A DNA stretch of 64,000 nucleotides from Gammaproteobacteria bacterium (GCA_009838035.1 VXSK01000023.1:138581-202580); one strand, 5' to 3'; positions 33,675 through 41,893 are shown, counted from the stretch's first letter. Notes: generated by a model not told the origin, from the sequence alone. A program made the numbers and translations.

Positions 33675-34517
33675 TTACTCGAGCTCAATCTCGATCCGGC
33701 AATGATCGCTCGGCCCCCATTCCTCCGGCCTGTTGAGGGCACGCACGGTAAGCGAGTCAGCGAGTCCTCTGGAGGCGAAGACGTAATCCAATTGGCGGGT
33801 AGCGGTCGCCGGCTTTTGGCGGTTGGAATGAAATGTGGGGACGTTCCGGCTGTCCCGTGGCAATTCGTCCGGCCACGGATCCGCCTGGCGGCCGTTCGGA
33901 TATTCCGGACCTTTGCAAGGCAAACCCATAGCCTCCATCCGATCAAACACAGTCTTGTACCGGGCAGCCCAATAGGCGTCGCCATGTTCGCCGTAACCGC
34001 GCAGGATATTCAGGTCGCCGGCTGCCAGAACGCGATGCCCGTCCGCCTTCGTAACGAAAACCGACAAGTCGGAAATGACGTGGTGAACGGAACTGTCCGC
34101 AAATATGAAGTTGTTTGCCGCCAAACTATGCGTGCGAAGCCACTGCGCATACATCGAGACAGCCAGCACAGGGGCGCCTGAGGCCGGCTTGACCCTCGCC
34201 GCGGTAAGCGTGCCGGGCCAACTGACGACCAAATCCCTGGAGTCAGCCGTCCCTGGCGATTTCGCTTCGATCCATTCGACTTCGATGCGGTCAGAGAGCT
34301 TGGCTATCGCGGTTCTGAACGAGGTGCTGCCGCCTGCGGTCGTGGTCCGCCATGGCGCCGAATCGATCTCGATTGCAGGATCGTCCTGGATTTGTTTTTC
34401 GACATCCGGCGGCGGCTTGCCGGCTTCCTGGAGCAGCGCAAGGTCGATGTCGTCCATCTCGAGCAGGCGACGCCACGAATCGTGCTTCTGTTTCATGTTC
34501 CAGGAGATGATCTTCAT
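33675..34517 (-). CDS. Endonuclease/exonuclease/phosphatase-family protein
   Basis: A 280-aa member of the EEP superfamily (metal-dependent phosphoesterases such as exonuclease III, DNase I and sphingomyelinases). Catalytic landmarks are all present: Asn in ISWNMKQ, Glu in LLQEAG, Asp and Asn in AAGDLNILRGYG, and Asp-His in GPSDHCRIEIE at the C terminus. LDYVFAS is also typical. The start is set at ATG 34517; the longer frame begins with TTG one codon earlier. Substrate (DNA, RNA or a lipid/nucleotide phosphoester) is not determinable. Convergent with the GGCT-like gene, 60 bases apart. Confidence 0.8.
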   Translation of the reverse strand: MKIISWNMKQKHDSWRRLLEMDDIDLALLQEAGKPPPDVEKQIQDDPAIEIDSAPWRTTTAGGSTSFRTAIAKLSDRIEVEWIEAKSPGTADSRDLVVSWPGTLTAARVKPASGAPVLAVSMYAQWLRTHSLAANNFIFADSSVHHVISDLSVFVTKADGHRVLAAGDLNILRGYGEHGDAYWAARYKTVFDRMEAMGLPCKGPEYPNGRQADPWPDELPRDSRNVPTFHSNRQKPATATRQLDYVFASRGLADSLTVRALNRPEEWGPSDHCRIEIELE

Positions 34518-34577
34518 CAAGTTTTGGTTCGGTCCGGGAAACGCTCGGAGGACTATATTGGCAGCACAAGTCGATCT

Positions 34578-35222
34578 CTATTCGACTGCACTAAAGATCT
34601 CATCGAGAGAAAGATCTCCAACTGTCGCAACTACGGATGAAAGCTGCAGAAATATGTCTGTCAATTTCTGCGCGCTTCCAGTATTTGAGCCCTTCGATAG
34701 GTAAGCGACTGAGACAGCATACTTGGAGGCTAGATCCACGAGCATCCAAACCATGAAGACAAGACTTGGTTCTCTATTCGTCTCAAAGAAGCCTCCGCGC
34801 TCAGTGGGCAATAGAAGCCGCTGCGGAGTCGGATGAACGAAGCCAGAGACAAATTCACGTAGTTCTTTCCCCACCTTCCGGAACTTCCCAGCGAACGGAC
34901 TATCTTCGTCGCCAAAATAGTTCACCCGGAACGATTCGGACATGCTCACCAGTACTTTTTCGAGTTGCTTGTTCGCGCAACGGACCTCAGGTGCGATGAC
35001 GTGCAAAACTTCTATTTCGAGTTTCCAGCTCGTAATTGCCCGAACATGTAGCAGTACTTTCCTCAATCGGTAGTAGCAAGCTTCATCAGCCGATTCGATG
35101 ATTGGGCTTGGCGCATCCAATCCCAAGTGAATCACCGTAAGATCGTTTAGGAACGCGACGCATCTTTCGCATTGCGCCCGTAGGAGTTCAACCGTTTCCT
35201 GCCGAGTTTGAGCCGTCGCCAT
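34578..35222 (-). CDS. Uncharacterised helical protein
   Basis: A 214-aa protein I do not recognise. It is predicted mostly helical, with no signal peptide or membrane span. Notable segments: QETVELLRAQCERCVAFLND, RVNYFGDEDSPFAGKF and SLVFMVWMLVDLASKYAVSVAY. I chose ATG 35222, one base after the upstream stop, over a start eight codons earlier within the previous gene. It forms a two-gene unit with the equally uncharacterised 35224-36108 gene. A HEPN-like or abortive-infection-type helical bundle is possible, but no RxxxxH motif is evident. Confidence 0.55.
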   Translation of the reverse strand: MATAQTRQETVELLRAQCERCVAFLNDLTVIHLGLDAPSPIIESADEACYYRLRKVLLHVRAITSWKLEIEVLHVIAPEVRCANKQLEKVLVSMSESFRVNYFGDEDSPFAGKFRKVGKELREFVSGFVHPTPQRLLLPTERGGFFETNREPSLVFMVWMLVDLASKYAVSVAYLSKGSNTGSAQKLTDIFLQLSSVVATVGDLSLDEIFSAVE

Positions 35223-35223
35223 A

Positions 35224-36108
35224 TCAGCTAGCCCGTGGTGTTGCATCTGTCTGCTGCACCCTCATCACAAGAGCATCCCGACAGGAATCCAAGGTTTTCC
35301 GCTTTTCCTCGATCAGCGCCACGGCTCGCTCGTAGCATTGCTTCTTCGCCGCAGTTTCCGGAGGACACATCGCCGCATTGAGGATCATGACCAAGACCTG
35401 GTTCGTCAGGTAATCCAGCAAAGTGGCAAACGCGATTTGGTCGTTTACGGAGTTATTGGACCGAACACCCCCGTAATAGGAATACGTCTTTAGGGCGGCC
35501 AAATCTGAGTGGTAAAAGCACCGACTGAGGTGATCGTACCACTCCCCGCCGAACTCCAGATCCTTGACGGTTTCTCGCACGTCGAAGCGTCCCTTAGTGC
35601 GGTCTGTATCGTCATTCGCCGCTTGAATTCTGGCTATGTCGGCCAAGAGTTCCCGGGGGTCGATTTGGCCTCGCGCAAGTCGCGTCATAGTGTGGTAGTA
35701 GTCGGCATTGGCTCGTCGCAACACCGCCGATTTGCCTTTGGAACTCTGATCGAAGAGATCCTTCATGGTGGAAACTACCTGTCCGGCGCATTCCAGAGCT
35801 GGCCGCATCTGAGCGGCCAAAGAATGCATGTTGCTAGTTTGGTTGGCGCGTAGCGCAGCAGTAATGTGCAGGCAGGCCTTTTTCAGAAGCAACACCGTCG
35901 TCGTTTCAAAGTAGAGTGTGGGATCCTCCTCCCAAGCTGACGAGAGTTCGCTATGTGATTGCTCACTGATCTTGTGAGCAGAAGGAAAGTTCTTCGCCAG
36001 CCTAAGTGAATCGCCCAAGAATCTGCCTGCATGGACTCGAAATGTCGTGGCGGCGGCGGCCAGAGAATCTGTCCGGGTAGGCCTATCCGAAGATGTGCGC
36101 TCGTTCAC
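35224..36108 (-). CDS. Uncharacterised helical protein, partner of 34578-35222
   Basis: A 294-aa protein, GTG start at 36108. It is helical throughout, with segments such as LLLKKACLHITAALRANQT, AAQMRPALECAGQVVST and LATLLDYLTNQ-like hydrophobic helices (ATLLDYLTNQVLVMILNAAM). The middle HTMTRLARGQIDPRELL and ECAGQVVSTM layout recalls DUF5677-type proteins, but similarity is only impressionistic. It lies between the EEP-family gene and the cupin, one base before its partner, so both are likely made from one transcript. Function unknown. Confidence 0.55.
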   Translation of the reverse strand: MNERTSSDRPTRTDSLAAAATTFRVHAGRFLGDSLRLAKNFPSAHKISEQSHSELSSAWEEDPTLYFETTTVLLLKKACLHITAALRANQTSNMHSLAAQMRPALECAGQVVSTMKDLFDQSSKGKSAVLRRANADYYHTMTRLARGQIDPRELLADIARIQAANDDTDRTKGRFDVRETVKDLEFGGEWYDHLSRCFYHSDLAALKTYSYYGGVRSNNSVNDQIAFATLLDYLTNQVLVMILNAAMCPPETAAKKQCYERAVALIEEKRKTLDSCRDALVMRVQQTDATPRAS

Positions 36109-36188
36109 TTGTGTTTCGGTAACCGTTGAAACAATCGATGATCTTCCCCCCAGAACTGATCGAGCAGATTCTGGGCGGCGCTTGGTTG

Positions 36189-36668
36189 CTAGTACGGCCT
36201 CCCGTCTTTGCGCATGAATTGCCAGCGTCCATCCTGGCCCATCACGGCCTGGAGATCGTCATTTGGATAGTTCACCTCGTCGGCCGTTGTCCGGTCACCG
36301 ATCTCCAGGAAAACAACTTCGTTGTCGGTATGATTGACGAGGTGATGCGCCTCGCCTCCCGCCGGGAAACCGGCGCACATGCCGGGCGCCAGAGGTCGTG
36401 CTCCGGATTCGGTGACAAGCGTCGGCTCGCCCTTCAGGACATAGATCAGTTCGTCTTGCTTACTGTGAGCGTGCATTAGTGCAGACCGACCACCGGGGGC
36501 AAGCCGGGTAAGGTTTACGCCGAAATTCTTGAGACCGAAGAAATCACCGATCCGCCTTTTCTCACGCTTGTTCATCTGGCTAGCGTACGGTTCCGGATAG
36601 TTCGACGCTTTGACACTTGGCGGTATTTCACTGGCAGCAATTGCCTTCGATTGCTGGCGGTCACTCAT
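36189..36668 (-). CDS. Cupin-domain protein (intact copy)
   Basis: A 159-aa single-domain cupin. Motif 1 is visible as GGRSALMHAHSKQDELIYVLKG (with His, His and Glu metal ligands) and motif 2 as PAGGEAHHLVNHTDNEVVFLEIG. The C terminus DEVNYPNDDLQAVMGQDGRWQFMRKDGRPY is typical of small cupins annotated as possible sugar or mannose-6-phosphate isomerase-like, though no activity can be assigned. An internally deleted duplicate lies at 30048-30410 in the same orientation, about 5.9 kb away. No operon partner. Confidence 0.8.
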   Translation of the reverse strand: MSDRQQSKAIAASEIPPSVKASNYPEPYASQMNKREKRRIGDFFGLKNFGVNLTRLAPGGRSALMHAHSKQDELIYVLKGEPTLVTESGARPLAPGMCAGFPAGGEAHHLVNHTDNEVVFLEIGDRTTADEVNYPNDDLQAVMGQDGRWQFMRKDGRPY

Positions 36669-37000
36669 TATTTCGACCCCACTTCAGGCTGGCGATGGGC
36701 GATTATAGGAGTGCCACGATGGCAGACTAACTGTTGACATCGTCTGGCGACTCTATGAGTATTTATCGTGGAGGCTTTGGAGCGCTTCGGCGCTTCATTG
36801 CCTTTTTCGTATTGAATTCGATCGACGTATACAGTACCTTCTTGAACCGCGTCCGGGAGGAGTCGCCAAGCGTCTCGTCTTGGGGCTTTAGGCCCATAAC
36901 CCCAGTCGCTTTTTGCCCCAATCAGAGGCGCAACCCCCCGCGCACGCAGTATCTCGGGCGCCACTCATGGGAGTTGTCAATGCCTGGAAGGACTGACCGC

Positions 37001-37144
37001 ATGAAACAGCCGCCAAAACCGCCACGCCCTTCGGCAGTTCCGCCGCTGCGCATGACGCCTATAACAGCTCAGGATGGTGTTTCTCCCAAGCCTGCGAACG
37101 CGAAAAAGCCGGCGCCGCCCCCGCCTCCGCCCAAGAAGAAATAG
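37001..37144 (+). CDS. Small proline/lysine-rich protein
   Basis: A possible 47-aa product, one quarter or more proline and ending in a run of prolines followed by KKK. The ATG at 37001 follows GGAAGGAC at a good distance, and the next small gene (37205) has an almost identical leader (CTGGAAGGACT). A longer upstream frame from 36734 exists but has no similar support. No family recognised; likely an exposed, disordered peptide. Confidence 0.4.
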   Translation: MKQPPKPPRPSAVPPLRMTPITAQDGVSPKPANAKKPAPPPPPPKKK

Positions 37145-37204
37145 AACGGTCCTACACTGAACAGGAAAGATCGGGAGCTTGATCCAGACTGGAAGGACTA
37201 CTTG

Positions 37205-37402
37205 ATGACGCAACCAGACTATCAAGACGCGACGCAGCTAATGGAAAACCTGCGAGAAGCCGCCAAGAAAATGACGCCGCAGGATCGTATGCGGCAGAGA
37301 ATCGAGTACGCGGTAATGTCCACTGCGCCGGACGACAGGGAAGCACAAAACAGAATTCGCCGAGAACTAGAAGAACAATACGGCCTGCCGCCTGCGGCAT
37401 GA
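37205..37402 (+). CDS. Small uncharacterised acidic/basic helical protein
   Basis: A 65-aa protein starting at ATG 37205, preceded by GGAAGGA eight bases upstream. The sequence is amphipathic and helical (MENLREAAKKMTPQDRMRQRIEY, then IRRELEEQYGLPPA). No signal peptide or known family. It lies 15 bases before the truncated antitoxin copy and may be part of the same transcript. Confidence 0.45.
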   Translation: MTQPDYQDATQLMENLREAAKKMTPQDRMRQRIEYAVMSTAPDDREAQNRIRRELEEQYGLPPAA

Positions 37403-37417
37403 TCGGATTGAGCTTGT

Positions 37418-37600
37418 ATGGTGGACGGAGAACCAATTAAAACCCGCCCTTGGGACGCGGCGGATCATTTGCATGATGAACGGGACATTGCCGCCTACCT
37501 CGATGCGGCATTCGAGGACGGCGACCCTCAGTTAATAGCAGCTGCGCTGGGCGACGTGGCCCGGTCGCACGGCATGACGAAAATCGCAGCTAAGAAGTGA
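37418..37600 (+). pseudogene. Truncated antitoxin gene (HI1420-type), internal deletion
   Basis: The 60-aa product matches the first 59 residues of the intact antitoxin at 40618-40941 (AAYLDAAFEDGDPQLIAAAL identical), then ends. At DNA level the stop region GTGACGCTGCAACCTA is shared with the end of the intact gene, showing that about 130 bases holding the HTH were deleted inside the copy rather than at its end. Without the HTH it cannot bind DNA. Confidence 0.8.
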
Positions 37601-37660
37601 CGCTGCAACCTAAGGATGACACCAGGGCGTTGCACGGGCGCCACAATTGCAGGAGGAAGG

Positions 37661-37882
37661 ATGATGGCAAAGATGCAAATGGAAAGACGCTCGGCGTCCG
37701 AGCGTGCGCAGAACCATGCCGAACTGCTTGAGGCCGCTCTTGCTCGCCCAGGCGTCCGTGAGGTCATGAAAGTCTACGGCGGATGGCAGGAGAACGGTCG
37801 CGCTCTTGATGCGTACCGTTCGGCGACGAGAAAGCCCGAACGTGTTCGGACTACGAACTCTTCTCAGAGGGTAGCCTGGTGA
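37661..37882 (+). CDS. Small uncharacterised protein upstream of an Xre-type antitoxin
   Basis: A 73-aa protein with a very good ribosome site (AGGAGGAAGG immediately before ATG ATG). Sequence ERAQNHAELLEAALARPGV followed by MKVYGGWQENGRALDAYRSA suggests one helical domain. Its stop overlaps the GTG of the next gene as GTGA, so it is coupled to an Xre/MbcA-type protein. It could be a toxin, an adaptor or a regulator; I do not recognise a named family. Confidence 0.55.
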   Translation: MMAKMQMERRSASERAQNHAELLEAALARPGVREVMKVYGGWQENGRALDAYRSATRKPERVRTTNSSQRVAW

Positions 37883-38229
37883 ACACTGCATACACGAGGC
37901 CGGTCAATATGTTCCTCGACCAGATGAAGGAATCCGGCGGACTGAGGGGAACGGATATCGCGAACTTTACCGGGGTCTCCAAGGCCACCGTTTCCCGCTG
38001 GGTGAATGGTCACAAATCACCTCGCCCGGCGAAGCAACTCATTATTTCCGACTTGGCATACGTCATCATGCGACTTAGCGAGTACTACCGCCAGGAACAA
38101 GTCCGCGCGTGGCTTTACGCACCTCATCCCCAACTGGAGGGCAAGCGCGCGATCGATCTCATAAGAAACAAAAGAACGGAAGAAGTCATTGCGATTCTCG
38201 ATCGTCTTGACGCAGACGCTTATATCTGA
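37879..38229 (+). CDS. Xre/MbcA/ParS-type HTH antitoxin-like protein
   Basis: A 116-aa protein. The N-terminal HTH reads GTDIANFTGVSKATVSRWVNG (about residues 24-44). The C-terminal part (EQVRAWLYAPHPQLEGKRAIDLI, about 75-97) is the toxin-binding domain of antitoxins paired with RES-type NAD-degrading toxins. No RES toxin (Arg-Glu-Ser protein of about 150-220 aa) follows; the next gene is a methyltransferase. It is thus either an orphan antitoxin or partnered with the small upstream protein. GTG start in GTGA overlap. Confidence 0.75.
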   Translation: MNTAYTRPVNMFLDQMKESGGLRGTDIANFTGVSKATVSRWVNGHKSPRPAKQLIISDLAYVIMRLSEYYRQEQVRAWLYAPHPQLEGKRAIDLIRNKRTEEVIAILDRLDADAYI

Positions 38230-38313
38230 AGCACCTTCGAGCCGGCAACTTTTCTCCGGTCCGGGTGGCAGCCCTCACACGTAACAGGCCGAAACCTTCA
38301 GCGGTTAAGCACT

Positions 38314-39060
38314 GTGAGTCAAGACGACGTCTTATACGAGATCTTTGAGCCCCTGTCACAGGGCGCGCCGGGCGACGATGCTTCGACACTGCGCGCACTT
38401 GATGCGGTTCCGAGCCGCGATTCCGTTCGCCGGGTGCTAGACCTCGGAGTGGGGCGCGGCCGCACAACCCTCACTCTCGCTCAAGCCCTGCCGGATGCGC
38501 AAATTACGGCCGTGGATATCCATCCTCCCTTCGTCGAAAAGCTGGTGAGCGACGCTCGCGCGGCGGGGGTGGCGGACCGCGTCCAATCCCTGCTTGGGGA
38601 CATGACGAACATGAGGATCGCCGAGGAAAGCATAGATCTCATCTGGGCCGAAGGGTCGATCTATGTGATGGGTATCGAGCGGGCGCTGGGGATGTGGAGG
38701 CCCTGGCTTCGCCCGGCCGGCTGCGTCGCATTCAGCGACTTTGTCTGGTGGACCGATAGTCCTTCGGGGGAACCGAGCCGGTTTTGGGCGATCGAATACC
38801 CGGACATGGCAACCGAAACCGCGATCCGCTGCCGTGCGGAAACTCTCGGCTATCGGGTGCTCAGCAGCTTCCGTGTGCCGATAGAAGGCCACGACGCTTA
38901 CTACGTCCCTCTGGAAGCACGCGTAGCCGAGCTTGCCGGGCACGATAGCGCTGAAGTCGCGAAAGCCCTTGAGAATATTCAGAAGGAAATCGAAATCGCA
39001 CGACGCTATTCCGACGAGGCCTGCTACACGTTCTTCATCCTTCAGCGCTACGAGGGCTAA
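38314..39060 (+). CDS. Class I SAM-dependent methyltransferase
   Basis: A 248-aa Rossmann-fold methyltransferase. SAM motif I VLDLGVGRGRTTLTLAQ (about residues 36-52), motif II acidic ITAVDIHP, and motif IV-like DLIWAEGSIYVMG are visible; the C-terminal segment includes an Arg/Tyr-rich acceptor region (HDAYYVPLEARVAEL). Substrate unknown. GTG start at 38314 after a weak ribosome site. Its stop overlaps the convergent Fic gene by 4 bases. It may have come with the island or be part of neighbouring core DNA. Confidence 0.8.
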   Translation: MSQDDVLYEIFEPLSQGAPGDDASTLRALDAVPSRDSVRRVLDLGVGRGRTTLTLAQALPDAQITAVDIHPPFVEKLVSDARAAGVADRVQSLLGDMTNMRIAEESIDLIWAEGSIYVMGIERALGMWRPWLRPAGCVAFSDFVWWTDSPSGEPSRFWAIEYPDMATETAIRCRAETLGYRVLSSFRVPIEGHDAYYVPLEARVAELAGHDSAEVAKALENIQKEIEIARRYSDEACYTFFILQRYEG

Positions 39061-40397
39061 CCCAGCTTACGCAGTCGCTGTTCGATATTTTTCGCAGGAC
39101 GGAAGGTAAAGGAGCGTCCATGCTTGGTAACTTGCAGCAAGCCGAGGTCAGTCAGCTTAAGCAGGTCGGTTCGAGCGGTCTGATAGGTCACGTTGTGCGA
39201 CGTCCGGTGGCTGTGGATCGTATACAGTTGATCGGGGTGTTTTCGCATGGAAATCAACAGCGCCATCTGACGGTGATTAAGAATAGTCCTAAGCGCTGAC
39301 CCGGCAAGGAGACGCTGAACCGCAGAAATTTCTCTTGACTTCCGCGCCAGGTACTTATGGAGCAGCTTAATGGCGCGAAGAATTACGCGAAGGTTGTAGT
39401 CAATGAAGTAGGTGACATCATTGTCGTCGGTTTCCGAAAAAACATACGACCTTGCATACTGTGCTGGTGCTATGCGAATGATGGTTGAGATTGAAAGGTA
39501 CTCCGTCATCCAGTACCCGGCGCGCGCCATGGCCCAGTAGAAAAGAGCGCGAGCGGTCCGCCCGTTACCGTCAACAAACGGATGCTCGTAACCGATCATG
39601 AAGTGAAGCAGTATGGCTCTTATGACTGGATGGATGAACGAGGTTTCGTCCGTAGTATTGGCAAAACGGAAAAGGTTATCCAGGCGTTCTTCGAGGTGGG
39701 AGGCATTCGGTGGGACGTGCAACACCTCGTTGTCCCGGCTGTCAACGACAAGCACGTCATCCTCGGTCCGCCTGAATCGGCCAACAATGCCTTCATCCTC
39801 CACTGTGGCCTCGGTGAGAATGCTCTGAAGCCGAAGCAGCAAGGGCACAGACAGATTCTCCTCACCGAGTTCCCGCAAGAAATCCATGGCGCGGTAATTG
39901 TTGACAATCATCCGTTCGCCCCTGGTCTGGGGATTACGCCCGGTTCGCAACATCTCCTTGGCGACGCGCCGAGTTGTGGCTGCACCCTCCAGTTGACTTG
40001 AAGTAATCGCTTCTTCGATCAGTGAACTCACCAGGTAGCGATTCCGCGATTGAGGATTCACAACGTCCGCCGGCAATTCGATGCGGCCGCTGGCATCTCG
40101 ATCTATCTGGTGAAGCATCCGATTCAAATACCCTGAGTCGCTGAACGAAAATTGACGTCCATTCTTGTCAACAAGCGGAAGCTCGTGTCTTATCGAAGCT
40201 CTAGCGAACTTTATTGCCAGCCACCAATCTTCGTTTGAGATCTCCTCAGGCGGCCGCATGTACTTAAGTTTTGACCAATGTACATATCGGTCATTCGGAA
40301 TATTTCCTACTCCGGAGGAAACCAGATTCAGGATTTTCCTTACCTGCTCAGGAGAGTCCATATCCCGTAGGGACGGGAGAGGGGTAGGCATTTTCAT
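39057..40397 (-). CDS. Fic-family protein (AMPylator) with C-terminal winged-helix
   Basis: A 446-aa Fic-domain enzyme that transfers AMP (or another nucleotide part) to protein hydroxyls. The Fic motif HPFVDGNGRTAR is complete, including catalytic His. An inhibitory S/TxxxE(G/N) helix is visible in the N-terminal part as SSQLEGAATT, marking a self-inhibited class II Fic. The C-terminal end (LKLTDLGLLQVTKHGRSFTF) resembles a winged-helix. I chose ATG 40397; a TTG start at 40436 would add 13 residues and run into the 49-base repeat. Two palindromes lie just upstream and may be its operators. Confidence 0.85.
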   Translation of the reverse strand: MKMPTPLPSLRDMDSPEQVRKILNLVSSGVGNIPNDRYVHWSKLKYMRPPEEISNEDWWLAIKFARASIRHELPLVDKNGRQFSFSDSGYLNRMLHQIDRDASGRIELPADVVNPQSRNRYLVSSLIEEAITSSQLEGAATTRRVAKEMLRTGRNPQTRGERMIVNNYRAMDFLRELGEENLSVPLLLRLQSILTEATVEDEGIVGRFRRTEDDVLVVDSRDNEVLHVPPNASHLEERLDNLFRFANTTDETSFIHPVIRAILLHFMIGYEHPFVDGNGRTARALFYWAMARAGYWMTEYLSISTIIRIAPAQYARSYVFSETDDNDVTYFIDYNLRVILRAIKLLHKYLARKSREISAVQRLLAGSALRTILNHRQMALLISMRKHPDQLYTIHSHRTSHNVTYQTARTDLLKLTDLGLLQVTKHGRSFTFRPAKNIEQRLRKLG

Positions 40398-40424
40398 TAA
40401 GAATAGGTCCGGGTTGGGAGGCAA

Positions 40425-40523
40425 GCCAAATGTCAATTTGCTACTAATTCATGTCAAATTAGTAGTTCGTGTCGCCAAATGTAAATTAAATACTAATTCA
40501 TGTCAAATTAGTAGTTCGGAGTC
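40425..40523. repeat. Two tandem 49-50-base repeats carrying palindromes, upstream of fic
   Basis: Unit 1 is 40425-40473 and unit 2 is 40474-40523; both contain GCCAAATGT near the start and a palindrome: arms CTACTAATT and AATTAGTAG (9 bases, spacer 7) at 40441-40465, and 8-base arms at 40491-40513. The spacer CATGTCA is identical. The centre-to-centre distance of 49 bases is just under five helical turns. Very A+T-rich amid higher GC. Best read as a double operator for the fic promoter, possibly bound by the Fic winged-helix. Confidence 0.75.
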
Positions 40524-40569
40524 GGGCCGGCGGGTCGATCACCACAACGGCGAACAAACTTGCTTGGTT

Positions 40570-40585
40570 GTATCCTCTCGGATAC
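40570..40585. promoter_or_regulatory. Inverted repeat upstream of the intact antitoxin gene
   Basis: GTATCC and GGATAC flank TCTC, 33 bases before the ATG of the HI1420-type antitoxin. Antitoxins of this group bind such short palindromes to repress their own promoter, so this is a plausible operator. A short palindrome can arise by chance. Confidence 0.45.
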
Positions 40586-40617
40586 GATCCGAAAGTGCCC
40601 ACCATCCGTCAGAAAAG

Positions 40618-40941
40618 ATGACCGCTAAACCAATCAATACCCGCCCCTGGGACGCGGCGGTTCATTTGCAGGATGAATTGGACATCGCCGCCTACCTCGA
40701 TGCGGCGTTCGAGGACGGCGACCCTCAGTTAATAGCAGCTGCGCTAGGCGACGTGGCCCGGTCGCACGGCATGACGAAAATCGCGGCAAAGACAGGACTT
40801 GGCCGGGAGAGCCTCTACAAGGCGCTTTCGGCGGACGGCAACCCGGGATTCGCCACAGTACTCAAGGTTTTGCAAGCATTGGACCTTCGTTTGGTTCTGT
40901 CCGCCGCCCAACCACAGCTGGGCAGTGACGCTGCAACCTAG
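40618..40941 (+). CDS. HI1420/HigA-type addiction-module antitoxin (no toxin gene adjacent)
   Basis: A 107-aa antitoxin. The family opening TRPWDAAVHLQDELDIAAYL and the HTH region GMTKIAAKTGLGRESLYKAL then GNPGFATVLKVLQALDLRL are clear. In other genomes this antitoxin follows a RelE-type toxin of about 100 aa; none is found here, since the upstream neighbour is fic on the other strand. It may be an orphan repressor or have lost its partner. A shortened copy exists at 37418-37600. Confidence 0.82.
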   Translation: MTAKPINTRPWDAAVHLQDELDIAAYLDAAFEDGDPQLIAAALGDVARSHGMTKIAAKTGLGRESLYKALSADGNPGFATVLKVLQALDLRLVLSAAQPQLGSDAAT

Positions 40942-41107
40942 GTTGACATCAACACTATGTCAGGCAGCTTGGGCCGCGTATTCCGCTTATGCTCAACAGG
41001 TCGTGCGTGCATGGGGTCCTTAGACAACCGCACCGGCCAGCGTATGATGGCGCACGGCAACAAACTATGACAGGAACCGGTCGGAACCGGTTTCAGGAGG
41101 GACCCAC

Positions 41108-41866
41108 ATGAACGATGCGAGCATGGGCCTGCCGGTTACCCAAATCGATCACACAGTCGTCCGGGGTGTGATCGCCTATACCTCGAAAAAACCTGAACGG
41201 TTGGATCAGGAACGCGGCCGGGAGTTCTTCACCATCACCAAGTACGGTTGGGGTGGCCGCACCATTGGCGTTCATACGGAAATCGACGACCGCCCCTCCG
41301 TTATGCGCGATGCCACTTACACGGTGGACGAAAACTGGATGCCCCAGGATTGTTTCGTCCGGCTTACCGTCGGCGACAAGTTTATGGGCACGGGGTGGTT
41401 TAAATTCCATGACGACTATACGGAGTGTGAGACGTACACCGCATTGGAAGGCCGGGTGTCCCAGCGTATGGACCACAAACACGGCCCATTGAAGTCTTTT
41501 CAGAACCATGCCATCGCCTGCGACAGCTGGCACTTTTCCCACTACGACCTGAGCAAGGGTCCCGGCCAGCAAAGCATCGACGAGTTGCTGCTGTGCTCGC
41601 CCGACCACAGAGGCGCGACCGGCCCGATGCTTTACCCCCTGCGTTTGGACCTGGTGTATGTGGGTGACGAAAAAATCACCGTCGGCGCCGGCACGTTTGA
41701 TGCCCATCACTTCCAGGTGCCGACCAACACCGACCTTCCCGAAGAACACCCGCCCTATGAGGTGTATACATCGACAGACGGAGAATATACTTTCCTCAAA
41801 GGTGGAGTCGCCGGGTACATGCAGACCCATTACGAACTGGTGGAATATGAAAAGACACTTGGATAA
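41108..41866 (+). CDS. Uncharacterised protein, first of a paralogous pair
   Basis: A 252-aa protein, no signal peptide. The first 40 residues and the tail are shared with the next gene: RGREFFTITKYG, EIDDRPSVMRDATYTVD, DHRGATGPMLYP, GTFDAHHFQVP, then EEHPPYEVYTSTDGEYTFLKG. Aromatic and polar beta-rich sequence suggests a lipocalin- or calycin-like barrel, but no known family is recognised. An AGGAGGG ribosome site lies eight bases upstream of the ATG. The two genes are separated by 27 bases, implying an operon and perhaps a heterodimer. Confidence 0.7.
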   Translation: MNDASMGLPVTQIDHTVVRGVIAYTSKKPERLDQERGREFFTITKYGWGGRTIGVHTEIDDRPSVMRDATYTVDENWMPQDCFVRLTVGDKFMGTGWFKFHDDYTECETYTALEGRVSQRMDHKHGPLKSFQNHAIACDSWHFSHYDLSKGPGQQSIDELLLCSPDHRGATGPMLYPLRLDLVYVGDEKITVGAGTFDAHHFQVPTNTDLPEEHPPYEVYTSTDGEYTFLKGGVAGYMQTHYELVEYEKTLG

Positions 41867-41893
41867 AAGACTGGCGGCCGGGGGAGTTCATTC

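Noticed and set aside
36668..36964. Minus-strand frame of 98 aa upstream of the cupin gene
   Set aside because: It overlaps the cupin start and promoter region; no family or conserved motif recognised.
36734..37144. Longer version of the small proline-rich gene starting at 36734
   Set aside because: Upstream part has no ribosome site or coding character; the ATG at 37001 has a good site and a leader shared with the next gene.
14315..41000. Integrase, transposase or CRISPR array within the island
   Set aside because: Looked for tyrosine-recombinase and DDE motifs and regularly spaced repeats; none seen. The only spaced repeats are the two 49-base units before fic.
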